A stretch of DNA of 64,000 nt, taken from the NCBI GenBank assembly GCA_032622095.1, contig CP136064.1, positions 110,040,004 through 110,104,003 of the forward strand. The letters run 5' to 3'. This document shows, in pieces, positions 1 to 11,700 of this stretch (the first letter of the stretch is position 1; the number at the start of each line of letters is the position of its first letter). The position numbers and the translations under genes were made by a program. The stretch comes from Siphonodentalium dalli. Lineage: Eukaryota > Mollusca > Scaphopoda > Gadilida > Siphonodentaliidae. A model generated the notes under the pieces. It ran no database searches. It was not told where the DNA came from and saw only the letters and a list, made by a program, of their open reading frames with translations.

Positions 1-1190
1 ATAGAGTATACTGTTATATACTATCAGTGCTGGGCGGTTTCCCGATTAATCGTCAATACCCGGTTAATATTTCAATATCGTCAGTAATATCGTCTAAACT
101 AAAATAATCGTAATATCGTCGGCAATTAGAGGGTGCCAGACCATCATAAGCGTATACAAACAAATAGTTTAACTCAAGCCTAAATCGAGTTATTTAAGTT
201 TTAAATTCCAACTAAATCCCCATGTCCTGACTTTTTCAATATTCAATATTAAATCATAGTAAACAACGTTTAGGACGACTAACAAAATTAGTGGGATATG
301 AAAACCCCGAATACGTCCCCCTTTCGCTCACAATATTACACAAACGCTCCGACTTCCCTGCGTACTTTTTATTACAAGAGAATTCACCAAATGAATTGAC
401 GACTGATCGGGTGATAGATCAATATGAATGTCAGTTTTGCCATGCCTCTTCCTTCAGTACAATGATGCACTTGCACCGTCAATCAAAATAGTAAATGAGC
501 GAAGATACCGCCCCTTCTCGTCTAGAAGAAACCACTCACAGCGATTGGTTAAAACCAATATTATAGAATTAGGGCTTCAAACCCGCCCAAAATACATGGT
601 GTCCTTGCTTGGCCGAATTCCAAAAGTTATGTACTACATGTGTGTGTGGACTTCGCTAAAATTTGTCTTGACGGTAAACCATATTCCATTTGTCAAGCGA
701 AACAAGTGTCATCGGGAACAACATATGTATTTGCTCAACATAGTTGAATATACCAAGTTAGAAAAGGATATTGTATAGTATAGAACACTTTTAGTTTTGG
801 CATAGAGTAGATAATGGTTTTATTAATTATCGGTATATACCAGAATTTGTCAAGTCACCGGAAAGAAATTGTCCGAATAGCGGAATTTAACCGGTGAATT
901 TACTTTTCATTCCGAATATCGATCGAGCATGAGGTTGTCACTGGTTGAAAGGTTGTGTATGTTATTATTGACGTCAACTTGTCAAAATTAATGACAATGA
1001 TGTGATTCTAGCGAACAGTGAGAAACTATTTAAGTTACTAGTAACTGATGTTTTAAAAAAAAGCGATTATATCGTTAACCGCGGTTTTAATTTCCAAAAA
1101 TCGCGGTTTTTATTTTCGTTAATATCGTCCAGCCCTATATACTATTATAGACAAATGTACATAACACAAATTATTGGAATTTATGGGTCA
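1..1190. other. Non-coding sequence, no gene recognised
   Basis: AT-rich sequence. The open frames at 291-491 and 428-778 have no recognisable domain, no convincing splice context and overlap each other in different frames, so I do not call them genes. The first 140 bases contain repeated AATATCGTC-type words, and similar words recur near 1060-1135, which suggests a decayed dispersed repeat. Confidence 0.4.
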
Positions 1191-1196
1191 CTCACA

Positions 1197-1229
1197 TTTA
1201 TATAAGAGAATGCACTGGTACAGGATCTG
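1197..1229 (+). repeat. Short dispersed motif, TATAAGAGAATGC-type
   Basis: The sequence around TATAAGAGAATGCACTGG followed by TACAGG recurs in similar form at 44060-44090 and, in both orientations, around 58633-58737. It is probably the tip of a small transposon family; the body was not delimited here. Confidence 0.4.
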
Positions 1230-1953
1230 TAATGCTGCACCACAACAGCCTCGGGTTAAATGTGAAAGGTGACCTGGACATAGAATACTTGGGTTAAGAG
1301 AGTCCAATTTAAGTTTACAATGATAAGGTATCAAATTCTAACAACAATATAGATCAAGATAAGCCACCTCACTGCTGACCCATTAATATCAATTATATAG
1401 CAGAGCTCTCAACAAATCACAGGAATTGTTTATGTTGAAAGCTGGAATCTCTATTAAACCAATAACATTTATAATGACCTCAGACCATCAGTAGAGTGAT
1501 ATCTTCAGCTGTGCAAGGCAGCAAAGATGTTCAAGTCTACTGTTAATATCATGTGATGTGTATGTTGAATCTTTAATTTAAATTAGATACCATAGCTTTC
1601 TTTATCAGATTATCTGCACATTGGCATAAGAGACATCAGAAAATAACATAGCCTTATCAATAGCTAAGTAGTCCAAAGGCATGGGATGGAATTGGTGAAT
1701 TGAATTTAATGTCGCTCCAAACAAATTTACCAGTACATAACACAAGATTTTGGACCGAATTAAACAAAATTGGTGTGGTGACTCGGGGTACCCTTGGCAG
1801 AGTTATAATGGTGTTAGTTTTTCCAAACAATTTAACTTAAAAAAAAAAAAAAATTATTATTTAAAAAAGAAATATTTTATTATATATTTTTTTTCATTTA
1901 TTTATTTATTTTTTTAAATTGAGCAAGGAATTCAATTTTTTATTTTTTTAAGA

Positions 1954-2200
1954 GTGAATATTTTTTCGAAAAAAGGCCATAACTCAATTAATAATAGTCG
2001 GATCAAACCCATATTCGAACTCGATCTGGAGAAATTCATATACAAAATTTGGTTCCGATCAGATAGAAAATATTTGAGTTATCGCATCATGCGTAAAGTG
2101 TCTACGGACAGACAGACGGACAGACGCACGACGAGTGGTCAATCCGGACAACGACACTATGTTTACCATACTATGGTATGGGTAAACATAAAAAGGGAGT
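1954..2200 (+). repeat. Dispersed repeat with GGCCATAACTC and ACGGACAGAC motifs
   Basis: The segment has the words GGCCATAACTCAATTAA near its start, ACGGACAGACAGACGGAC at about 2105, and an imperfect palindrome TTTACCATACTATGGTA at about 2162-2178 at its end. Similar 'taac tc ... aaattTGGT ... ggacagac' grammar occurs in other CCGT-rich repeats of this window. It overlaps an 89-codon open frame that I regard as non-coding. Confidence 0.5.
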
Positions 2201-2510
2201 ATAATTTTTTTTTTTTTAAATAGGCATTTCCAGCTGATGTTTACTTTTTCATACTACTCTTGTTTTTTTTCCATATGGACCAATCCAATGTTAAAAAAGG
2301 TCAACTGGAATGGAGGCACATAATTATCTTGAAAGGGACAAGTTCTTACTGGAAATGTAGCCAAGCACAATAACCACAATCAGAAGATGAACTCATGTCT
2401 CAATAGGCAATATCATATGATACCACTTCCCTGTCAAGTAAATTTTGGGCTGAAGTTCCTAATAATGCAGTCATCCTCCTACTTGCATGTACACCCACCC
2501 TGCCATATTC

Positions 2511-2531
2511 ATATATATATATATATATATT
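2511..2531. repeat. (AT)n microsatellite
   Basis: About ten uninterrupted AT dinucleotides. Confidence 0.9.
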
Positions 2532-2744
2532 GTTGTGTGAATCTTTTGAATCAAAGTTTTCGGAAAAAATGTCCCATGATCACTATTATTTGGCATAGAG
2601 CTAAATTGCCATTCGACACTTAGTATTATTAATATTAGCCAAAAATCCCACCCATCACAAATATTAGTCCTAAAAAAATAATTATCCATGTTTCTGCTAA
2701 CCAGACGACCCCATGGTCAGAACCCATTAATCCTAATTCCAACA

Positions 2745-2763
2745 CCCCCCCCCCCCCCCCCCC
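2745..2763. repeat. Poly-C tract
   Basis: Nineteen consecutive C. Runs of similar length occur at 6035-6050 and 59967-59985. Confidence 0.9.
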
Positions 2764-4322
2764 ACTATTTATACATTAAATCGTGGAAATTTCTTCTTTG
2801 ACCAATAGTAAATTAATTTGTTTTGCGAATTGGTTTTTTAAATCTATTTTTTCGATCCTAAATCCAACAAGCACAAAGTCCATATCTAAGAAAAAAATAT
2901 GGGTTTGTGTATTGAACACTTACTAGTCATTCAAAATTCACGGAATTGAATACATATAATGTTATTGTATAACTCAAGCTGCGATTATGATCAGCAAGTG
3001 TGATTGCTGCAGTGCTGGCCCCTGAGAATATTATCTCCCGAGTGGTAAGGCCAAAGAAAAAAGATACTATTTTTCCGCACATCGACCGACCCTAAAAAAT
3101 TACCGCCTACCCTAATCTTTTTATTGATATTTTGAGAAAAAGCCGAAAATTTATAAAAATAAAATAAAATAATATAAATAAAAAATTTTTAACCACCAAT
3201 CAGCCCTCATAATTGGCTACGGCATAAAGAACGGTATAGCGTGTCAGGCCCATATAGCAAAAGAGCGATATACTGCTCTTAAGCCACGGCCTTATATATA
3301 CACATACACGCTTTGTTGACCGTACTAACACGGGACATAAATAGAGGCTCTATCGGCGTATAATCGCTTTTGTTAGAAGTTAGGAAACAGCGTATATAAT
3401 GTATATTTGACTTTGATAAGTCTTTTAGTCACCAGTACGCAAATCAAAGCTTTATTACAACGACACAAATTAATGAGTAACACGCATAACACATATACAA
3501 CTTTTTATATACAATATGCACACAATAAATATGGGATCCTGGATCCCTCCCTACAAACGTGTTGTTTGTTTGGTTTTCATTGTTCCTTTTTTGTTTGTTC
3601 TTCTTTTGACCTAGCGTGTATATATAAGATTGTATTCTTCATCATGTTTTCAAATGTCCTTTTGACTATCAGTTTGAATTTTTGACCTGCATGAGCTAAT
3701 TCAGCTGCCTTCCACAATGTATACACTTAAATGCAATAAGAGAAGTCTCTAAAGAGCATTTTCTAGAAAAAATACAGACTGGATTCAAACGAGGGATGTT
3801 TTCTATTGAGCCCATGAAACTGTTCGTGCGAAAGATTTGCCCAGTGATATTTTGGGATAATGCGCTCATGTAGTCATTTATATTTGTCATAGATAAACGT
3901 GGGAAATTGCTAGGTTTAGTTTGGCATGGAGGTGTATGAGTTGCTTTAACGAGAGATGTGGTGGCAGGGTGGTTGTACTGTAGTGTTCCGTGGAATCAGC
4001 CCCTCCAACTTTGGTGAAAATATTCAACATTTTGAAATCCCATGCCGTGACCCAGCAACAGTTGGAAACTACGTGTATAGATTGAAATTGTTGTGACAGT
4101 TTCATGTACATGTACGTGGTTGCTCCACTACGTGTCACGTGCGATCATATTATAGTATACATGTAGTAATAATTATTAGGCACCTTAACTTAAGTTAGAG
4201 ACTAGAGTAGACCCAAGTACTAGTACTTTGTAAAAGCAATCTTAACAAAATATCTCTTTGCAAAACTTAGAAAGTTGGGCCTAGACAGGGAAGTTGTATG
4301 ATACTGCCTTAGTAAATTCAAG

Positions 4323-4410
4323 TCAGTGACTAGATCATGCCATGAATCTCTACTTTAGCTAGTACAGGTGTAGCTGGAGTAGAGATTCATGGCCTGATCT
4401 AGTCGATGAC
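4323..4410. mobile_element. Collapsed palindromic MITE
   Basis: Near-perfect inverted repeat. The left arm contains GATCATGCCATGAATCTCTA and the right arm TAGAGATTCATGGCCTGATC, separated by a spacer of about a dozen bases. The arm matches the terminal inverted repeats of the ~0.9 kb element at 31170-32064, so this looks like a derivative reduced to its two ends. Confidence 0.65.
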
Positions 4411-4773
4411 CATGAACAACTGATGTTTTGACATGAGGTTACTCTGATAGGTCAGACAGTGGCCTGAGTGGACAGTGACTGTCACTGCAGGCGGGATGTT
4501 TGGAACACTCAGAACAGTGGAATTTGCCTTTGGAGTCTGCAGATTGCATCAGTGCATATCTCCGCTTCTCAATAATAGCAGTCTTCAAAGAGCAATGACT
4601 TCATACAAAACGCGCCTCATGTCTCCTCTTCATTTTATCCATGGATTCTTCGCAAAACGCCAGACACACAAAAATGGGCTGCAAAATGAATATGTTATTA
4701 GCAATCGCGATGTAATTACGAACGAGCTAACGAAAAAACCTTTTTCGGAATTTTCCTCGTGTGAATGACAGAC

Positions 4774-4994
4774 CTGTCTATCATAATTTCTGGATTTCCC
4801 ATCCATGGTATCAACTGTCTTCCTCCATCAATGTGCGCAGCTTGTTCGTCATTTCGGAATATTTTACAAGCATATCCGAACACGAATATGTCGTCCAAAG
4901 TATTGCCATTAGTTTCTTGTTCAACATCGTGTTGTTGTTGTTGTTGTTTCTGTATTTGCCCTGAACTCGGATGCTGCCACCACCGGGAAGCCAT
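4774..4994 (-). CDS. SFSWAP: First coding exon of an SFSWAP-like splicing regulator
   Basis: The exon reads ATG (plus 4992-4994, context CAAAATGG) through 73 codons plus 2 bases to a GT donor (GTCTGT, plus 4768-4773), so it ends in phase 2. Residues 1-15 are polar, followed by a QQQQQ run. Residues 34-73 contain DDIFVFGYACKIFRNDEQAA and then GRQLIPWMGNPEIMID. This is the start of the N-terminal domain of suppressor-of-white-apricot proteins (DRY_EERY type), nuclear SR-like regulators of alternative splicing. The family motif continues 'IDRYD'; here R would be completed across the intron. The downstream exons (rest of this domain, SURP modules, RS region) were not found in the 4.7 kb to the left edge, so the gene is partial. 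The donor GTCTGT is weak, which leaves the exact 3' end of the exon open. Confidence 0.8.
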
Positions 4995-5329
4995 TTTGAA
5001 TAAATGAGAACGTCCGCTCTCCGTCAGAGTGGATCAATCCATTATGATTGTAATACAATTTGTATCATCACTATCATGACTATGACTGAGTTTCTCTGCT
5101 CACTGTTAATACAATCATGTTGTAGTACTATTATTTCTTTCAATTTATCGATGTTATCTTAAATCTGTATCAAATTTATAAGGTAAAATTATAGATCTTT
5201 TCGTAATCGATGTAAAAAGATAACATATATGCATATGTACTTGTCTCGAGCCAAGGAGACATGCCGTACCGTGCCATGAGAATTTGTGGGTGGAGTTAAA
5301 AGGGCGGAGCTTAACAATTCACCAACAAC
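4995..5329. promoter_or_regulatory. Probable SFSWAP promoter/5' UTR region
   Basis: This lies directly upstream of the SFSWAP ATG. No TATA box or Inr can be assigned with confidence. The region separates the SFSWAP start from an ATGGCGGAT start on the opposite strand at 5330, an arrangement compatible with a bidirectional promoter; this is inference only. Confidence 0.3.
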
Positions 5330-5470
5330 AATGGCGGATGGAATCTATTTAGTTGCATTTCGCAGTTGCATAAAGTCAAATATTTCTAATATACCGGAAA
5401 ACATCGGCTATTTCTTGAAACCACTTGATTTTAAATTTACATTAATGTGTTTAAACTCGTATACTAATAA
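5330..5470 (+). CDS. Possible first exon, unknown product
   Basis: Starts with ATGGCGGATGG in a fair context (ACAACAATGG) and stays open for 47 codons to a candidate donor AAT|GTATGT at 5470/5471; without splicing it stops a few codons later. The peptide begins MADGIYLVAFRSC and has no domain I recognise. It would be head-to-head with SFSWAP. No downstream exon was identified, and the next 22 kb is satellite, so this may be chance. Confidence 0.2.
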
Positions 5471-7039
5471 TGTATGTATACCTTAAAGTACTTTTAAATA
5501 TATTTTAAACCAAATTTCCTCGATCAGGCTCAACAAGTGGCCGTGAAGATCTGTCGTTCAACTTGAAGTTCAATGTCGTTCAAGAGGGTATCACCCCCCC
5601 CCTCCCCCTGAATCATATCTATCTATCTATCTATCTATAGGTTTCTCCTAACCTTCATTATGCTGAAGTTTTAAAGGAGGCGCATAAGGTGTAACTATAC
5701 AATTTTGTGCAATATTTTTGGTGAATTTTGGATTATATTTAAAAACATTATTGATAAAACTCAGATTTGGTACAGGTTGGTTATAGTTATACGAGTTAAT
5801 TTTGGGGGGTGAATCCTGAATACATGTTAAGAAATAATACATAGACACATTATGATGCCGGTCGCGTTATGACTATGAGGCCGTTATGATACCATTAATG
5901 ATACTTTATGACCAGGGACGTGGCTAGAGGGTTTCCGTTGGGGGGGTGTCCACCTTGGGAAATTCCAACTGCACCCCCCCTCCTTGGGTCAGAATCAGAC
6001 CGAACACAAGTTTTGCATAATTTCATTTGCACCACCCCCCCCCCCCCCCCTTCCTTGCACCTCAGTGTTTAGGCCTAATATCCTATATCTTCATAAACCA
6101 TGATTCTATATTCCCGGTATGAGAAAATTCAGATATTTTAACCTGAAACATTGCATAAATCCTAACATCTAGTGGTCTAACTCCATACACATGCACACGG
6201 CTACGGGCAAGAGACCACGACACACCGAGCTAACCATCGTTGTTCGGCCGGTGTGAGAAAATTTTGAAATTTGAACAAGAAAATCGCAAATCATAGCATC
6301 CAGACTGGCCTCAACTAAAGCTTTCCTACAGTGTTGGAAATTTCAAACCTCATACTCTCCTTCAGGTTGGAAAATTCTCCAACTGATGACCACAAGTTTG
6401 ACCAAATGTAGTAAAATATTGTTAAACTTATTAGCATTTTTGTATTGGCCACAGGGGAGAGACAATGACACATCGGGCCCAACCATGGTGCGAAAATTTT
6501 GTAATCTGAACAAGAAAATCGCAAAATCCCAGCATCTAGACTGGCGTCAAGCATTTTTAGCATGTTTATGATGGCACGGTGGTTGAATATGCCCAAGAAG
6601 CTATTATATTCACACAGATAACTAGCACAAAATATTACTTTGCGCCATCAAACCTGCGTCCAAGATGTTATGCTTGAACCCGAATACCAGTTAATTCGGG
6701 GGGTATGAATCCCGCGTACAGCTTCAAAACACCCTGAATCCCGCGTACCGAAAAGGGGGGGGTGATACCATCGTTCAACTTCAAGTTCAATGTCCATATA
6801 AATGGACTTCAACTTTATGCTGCCATAGATTACACATGCAGCTAGTGATTTTACTGGGGGGTATAGCAAAGTAAATCTACAACTGTATATACATGTAATT
6901 AATGCATGAAAACTCCGGGGTTGGTCAATGCTGGCCGTAAAGACACAGAAGATGTAAGATGTAAATCAAGGTAAATCTTGTTTGTTGGACAGCAATTTCC
7001 AAAAAGACATACGTTTAGAACAAATCGCATTAAGAATAC
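5471..7039. repeat. Non-coding, decayed repeats and microsatellites
   Basis: Contains an (ATCT)n tract (about 5617-5637) and a 16-base C run (6035-6050). A degenerate direct repeat carries the phrase GAACAAGAAAATCGCAAA near 6273 and again near 6509, about 236 bp apart, followed in both by 'agcatc(c/t)agactggc'; a more decayed relative lies near 6120-6175. The phrase CGTTCAACTT-AAGTTCAATG occurs near 5555 and 6772. No gene was recognised. Confidence 0.5.
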
Positions 7040-7200
7040 TGCCCATTTGAGGTTATATTATTGGTGCTGGTCATTTATTTTCATTTTTGACCCAAAATGC
7101 AAAACCAATGGTAATGGTAGCCTATGTTGTGTCTCTTAACAATAATATGCCATTTTAGGGCGATAATTATGGGTTATTTGGATTCACAGGCATGATGTGA
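7040..7200 (+). repeat. Diverged left-edge satellite unit
   Basis: Aligns to the core unit but with many differences, including CCATTTGAGG for CCATATGAAG, TTATTGGTGCTGG for TTGTCAGTCATGG, and an added AAAACCAATGG word. It shares several of these with the right-edge units rather than with the core. Confidence 0.8.
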
Positions 7201-8799
7201 GTTGGAAAAACACTGATCACCCACGAAAAGACAGCCCAGGTTAGACCATTTGAAGTTATATTGTCAGTCATGGTAATTTTTTTGTAATTTTCGACCCAAA
7301 TCTCATGGCATGTTGGTGTCTCCTAACAATTATTTTCCATTCTATGTTGACAATTATGGTTTATTTTTATTCACAGGCATGATGTGAGTTGGAAAAACAC
7401 TGATCGCACATGAAAAGACACCTCAGGTTAGGCCATATGAAGTTATATTGTCAGTCATGGTCATTTTTTTGTAATTTTCGACCCAAATCTCATGGCATGT
7501 TGGTGTCTCCTAACAATTATTTTTCATTTTATGTTGGCAATTATGGTTTATTTTGATTCACAGGTATGATGTGAGTTGGAAAAACACTGATCGCACATGA
7601 AAAGACACCCAAGGTTAGGCCATATGAAGTTATATTGTCAGCGATGGTCATTTTTTGTAATTTTCGACCCAAATCTCATGGCATGTTGGTGTCTCCTAAC
7701 AATTATTTTCCATTTTATGTTGGCAATTATGGTTTATTTTGATTCACAGGCATGATGTGAGTTGGAAAAACACTGATCGCACATGAAAAGACACCTCAGG
7801 TTAGGCCATATGAAGTTATATTGTCAGTCATGGTCATTTTTTTGTAATTTTCGACCCAAATCTCATGGCATGTTGGTGTCTCCTAACAATTATTTTCCAT
7901 TTTATGTTGGCAATTATGGTTTATTTTGATTCACAGGTATGATGTGAGTTGGAAAAAAACTGATCGCACATGAAAAGACACCCAAGGTTAGGCCATATGA
8001 AGTTATATTGTCAGCGATGGTAATTTTTTTGGAATTTTCGACCCAAATCTCATGGCATGTTGGTGTCTCCTAACATTTATTTTCCATTTTAAGTTGGCAA
8101 TTATGGTTTATTTTCATTCACAGGCATGATGTGAGTTGGAAAAACACTGATCGCACATGAAAAGACACCCCAGGTTAGGCCATATGAAGTTATATTGTCA
8201 ACGATGGTCATTTTTTGTAATTTTCGACCCAAATCTCATGGCATGTTGGTGTCTCCTAACAATTATTTTCCATTTTATGTTGGCAGTTATGGTTTATTTT
8301 CATTCACAGGCATGATGTGAGTTGGAAAAACACTGATCGCACATGAAAAGACACCTCAGGTTAGGCCATATGAAGTTATATTGTCAGTCATGGTCATTTT
8401 TTTGTAATTTTCGACCCAAATCTCATGGCATGTTGGTGTCTCCTAACTATTATTTTCCATTCTATGTTGACAATTATGGTTTATTTTGATTCACTGGCAT
8501 TATGTGAGTTTGAAAAACACTGACCGCACATGAAAAGACAGCCCATGTTAGGCCATATGAAGTTATATTGTCAGCGATGGTCATTTTTTGGTAATTTTCG
8601 ACCCAAATCTCATGGCATGTTGGTGTCTCCTAGCAATTATTTTCCATTTTATGTTGACAATTATGGTTTATTTTGATTCTCAGGCATGATGTGAGTTGGA
8701 AAAACACTGATCGCACATGAAAAGACACCTCAGGTTAGGCCATATGAAGTTATGTTGTCAGTCATGGTCATTTTTTTGTAATTTTCGACCCAAATCTCA

Positions 8800-11700
8800 T
8801 GGCATGTTGGTGTCTCCTAACAATTATTTTCCATTCTATGTTGACAATTATGGTTTATTTTTATTCACAGGCATTATGTGAGTTGGAAAAACACTGATTG
8901 CACATGAAAAGACACCCCAGGTTAGGCCATATGAAGTTATATTGTCAACGATGGTCATTTTTTGTAATTTTCGACCCAAATCTCATGGCATGTTGGTGTC
9001 TCCTAACAATTATTTTCCATTTTATGTTGGCAATTATGGTTTATTTTGATTCACAGGCATGATGTGAGTTGGAAAAACACTGATCGCACATGAAAAGACA
9101 CCTCAGGTTAGGCCATATGAAGTTATATTGTCAGTCATGGTCATTTTTTTGTAATTTTCGACCCAAATCTCATGGCATGTTGGTGTCTCCTAACAATTAT
9201 TTTTCATTTTATGTTGGCAATTATGGTTTATTTTGATTCACAGGTATGATGTGAGTTGGAAAAACACTGATCGCACATGAAAAGACACCCAAGGTTAGGC
9301 CATATGAAGTTATATTGTCAGCGATGGTCATTTTTTGTAATTTTCGACCCAAATCTCATGGCATGTTGGTGTCTCCTAACAATTATTTTCCATTTTATGT
9401 TGGCAATTATGGTTTATTTTGATTCACAGGCATGATGTGAGTTGGAAAAATACTGATCGCACATGAAAAGACACCTCAGGTTAGGCCATATGAAGTTATA
9501 TTGTCAGTCATGGTCATTTTTTTGTAATTTTCGACCCAAATCTCATGGCATGTTGGTGTCTCCTAACAATTATTTTTCATTTTATGTTGGCAATTATGGT
9601 TTATTTTGATTCACAGGTATGATGTGAGTTGGAAAAACACTGATCGCACATGAAAAGACACCCAAGGTTAGGCCATATGAAGTTATATTGTCAGCGATGG
9701 TCATTTTTTGTAATTTTCGACCCAAATCTCATGGCATGTTGGTGTCTCCTAACAATTATTTTCCATTTTATGTTGGCAATTATGGTTTATTTTGATTCAC
9801 AGGCATGATGTGAGTTGGAAAAACACTGATCGCACATGAAAAGACACCTCAGGTTAGGCCATATGAAGTTATATTGTCAGTCATGGTCATTTTTTTGTAA
9901 TTTTCGACCCAAATCTCATGGCATGTTGGTGTCTCCTAACAACTATTTTTCATTTTATGTTGGCAATTATGGTTTATTTTGATTCACAGGTATGATGTGA
10001 GTTGGAAAAAAACTGATCGCACATGAAAAGACACCCAAGGTTAGGCCATATGAAGTTATATTGTCAGCGATGGTAATTTTTTTGTAATTTTCGACCCAAA
10101 TCTCATGGCATGTTGGTGTCTCCTAACAATTATTTTCCATTCTATGTTGACAATTATGGTTTATTTTTATTCACAGGCATGATGTGAGTTGGAAAAACAC
10201 TGATCGCACATGAAAAGACACCCCAGGTTAGGCCATATGAAGTTATATTGTCAACGATGGTCATTTTTTGTAATTTTCGACCCAAATCTCATGGCATGTT
10301 GGTGTCTCCTAACAATTATTTTCCATTTTATGTTGACAATTATGGTTTATTTTGATTCACAGGCATGATGTCAGTTGGAAAAACACTGATCGCACTTGAA
10401 AAGACACCTCAGGTTAGGCCATATGAAGTTATATTGTCGGCGATGGTCATTTTTTTGTAATTTTGAACCCAAATCTCATGGCATGTTGGTGTCTCCTAAC
10501 AATTATTTTCCATTTTATGTTGACAATTATGGGTTATTTTGATTCACATGCATGATGTGAGTTGGAAAAACACTGATCGCACATGAAAAGACACCTCAGG
10601 TTAGGCCATATGAAGTTATATTGTCAGTCATGGTCATTTTTTTGTAATTTTCGACCCAAATCTCATGGCATGTTGGTGTCTCCTAACAATTATTTTCCAT
10701 TTTATGTTGGCAGTTATGGTTTATTTTCATTCACAGGCATGATGTGAGTTGGAAAAACACTGATCGCACATGAAAAGACACCTCAGGTTAGGCCATATGA
10801 AGTTATATTGTCAGTCATGGTCATTTTTTTGTAATTTTCTACCCAAATCTCATGGCATGTTGGTGTCTCCTAACAATTATTTTCCATTTTATGTTGGCAG
10901 TTATGGTTTATTTTCATTCACAGGCATGATGTGAGTTGGAAAAACACTGATCGCACATGAAAAGACACCTCAGGTTAGGCCATATGAAGTTATATTGTCA
11001 GTCATGGTCATTTTTTTTGTAATTTTCTACCCAAATCTCATGGCATGTTGGTGTCTCCTAACAATTATTTTCCATTTTATGTTGGCAGTTATGGTTTATT
11101 TTCATTCACAGGCATGATGTGAGTTGGAAAAACACTGATCGCACATGAAAAGACACCTCAGGTTAGGCCATATGAAGTTATATTGTCAGTCATGGTCATT
11201 TTTTTGTAATTTTCGACCCAAATCTCGTGGCATGTTGGTGTCTCCTAACAATGATTTTCCATTCTATGTTGACAATTATGGTTTATTTTGATTCACAGGC
11301 ATGATGTGAGTTTGAAAAACACTGACCGCACATGAAAAGACAGCCCAGGTTAGGCCATATGAAGTTATATTGTCAACGATGGTCATTTTTTGTAATTTTC
11401 GACCCAAATCTCATGGCATGTTGGTGTCTCCTAACAATTATTTTCCATTTTATGTTGACAATTATGGTTTATTTTTATTCACAGGCATGATGTCAGTTGG
11501 AAAAACACTGATCGCACTTGAAAAGACAGCTCAGGTTAGGCCATATGAAGTTATATTGTCGGCGATGGTCATTTTTTTGTAATTTTGAACCCAAATCTCA
11601 TGGCATGTTGGTGTCTCCTAACAATTATTTTCCATTTTATGTTGACAATTATGGTTTATTTTGATTCACATGCATGATGTGAGTTGGAAAAACACTGATC

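Larger units (their letters stand above)
2224..4322. other. Non-coding sequence with microsatellites
   Basis: No coding exon was recognised. It holds an (AT)n tract at 2511-2531 and a run of 19 C at 2745-2763. Short open frames on both strands lack domains or codon bias. If the SFSWAP exon at 4774-4994 continues leftward, this would be its first intron. Confidence 0.4.

Noticed and set aside
428-778. 116-codon plus-strand frame near the left edge
   Set aside because: No recognisable similarity, no exon-like boundaries, and an overlapping frame of similar quality.
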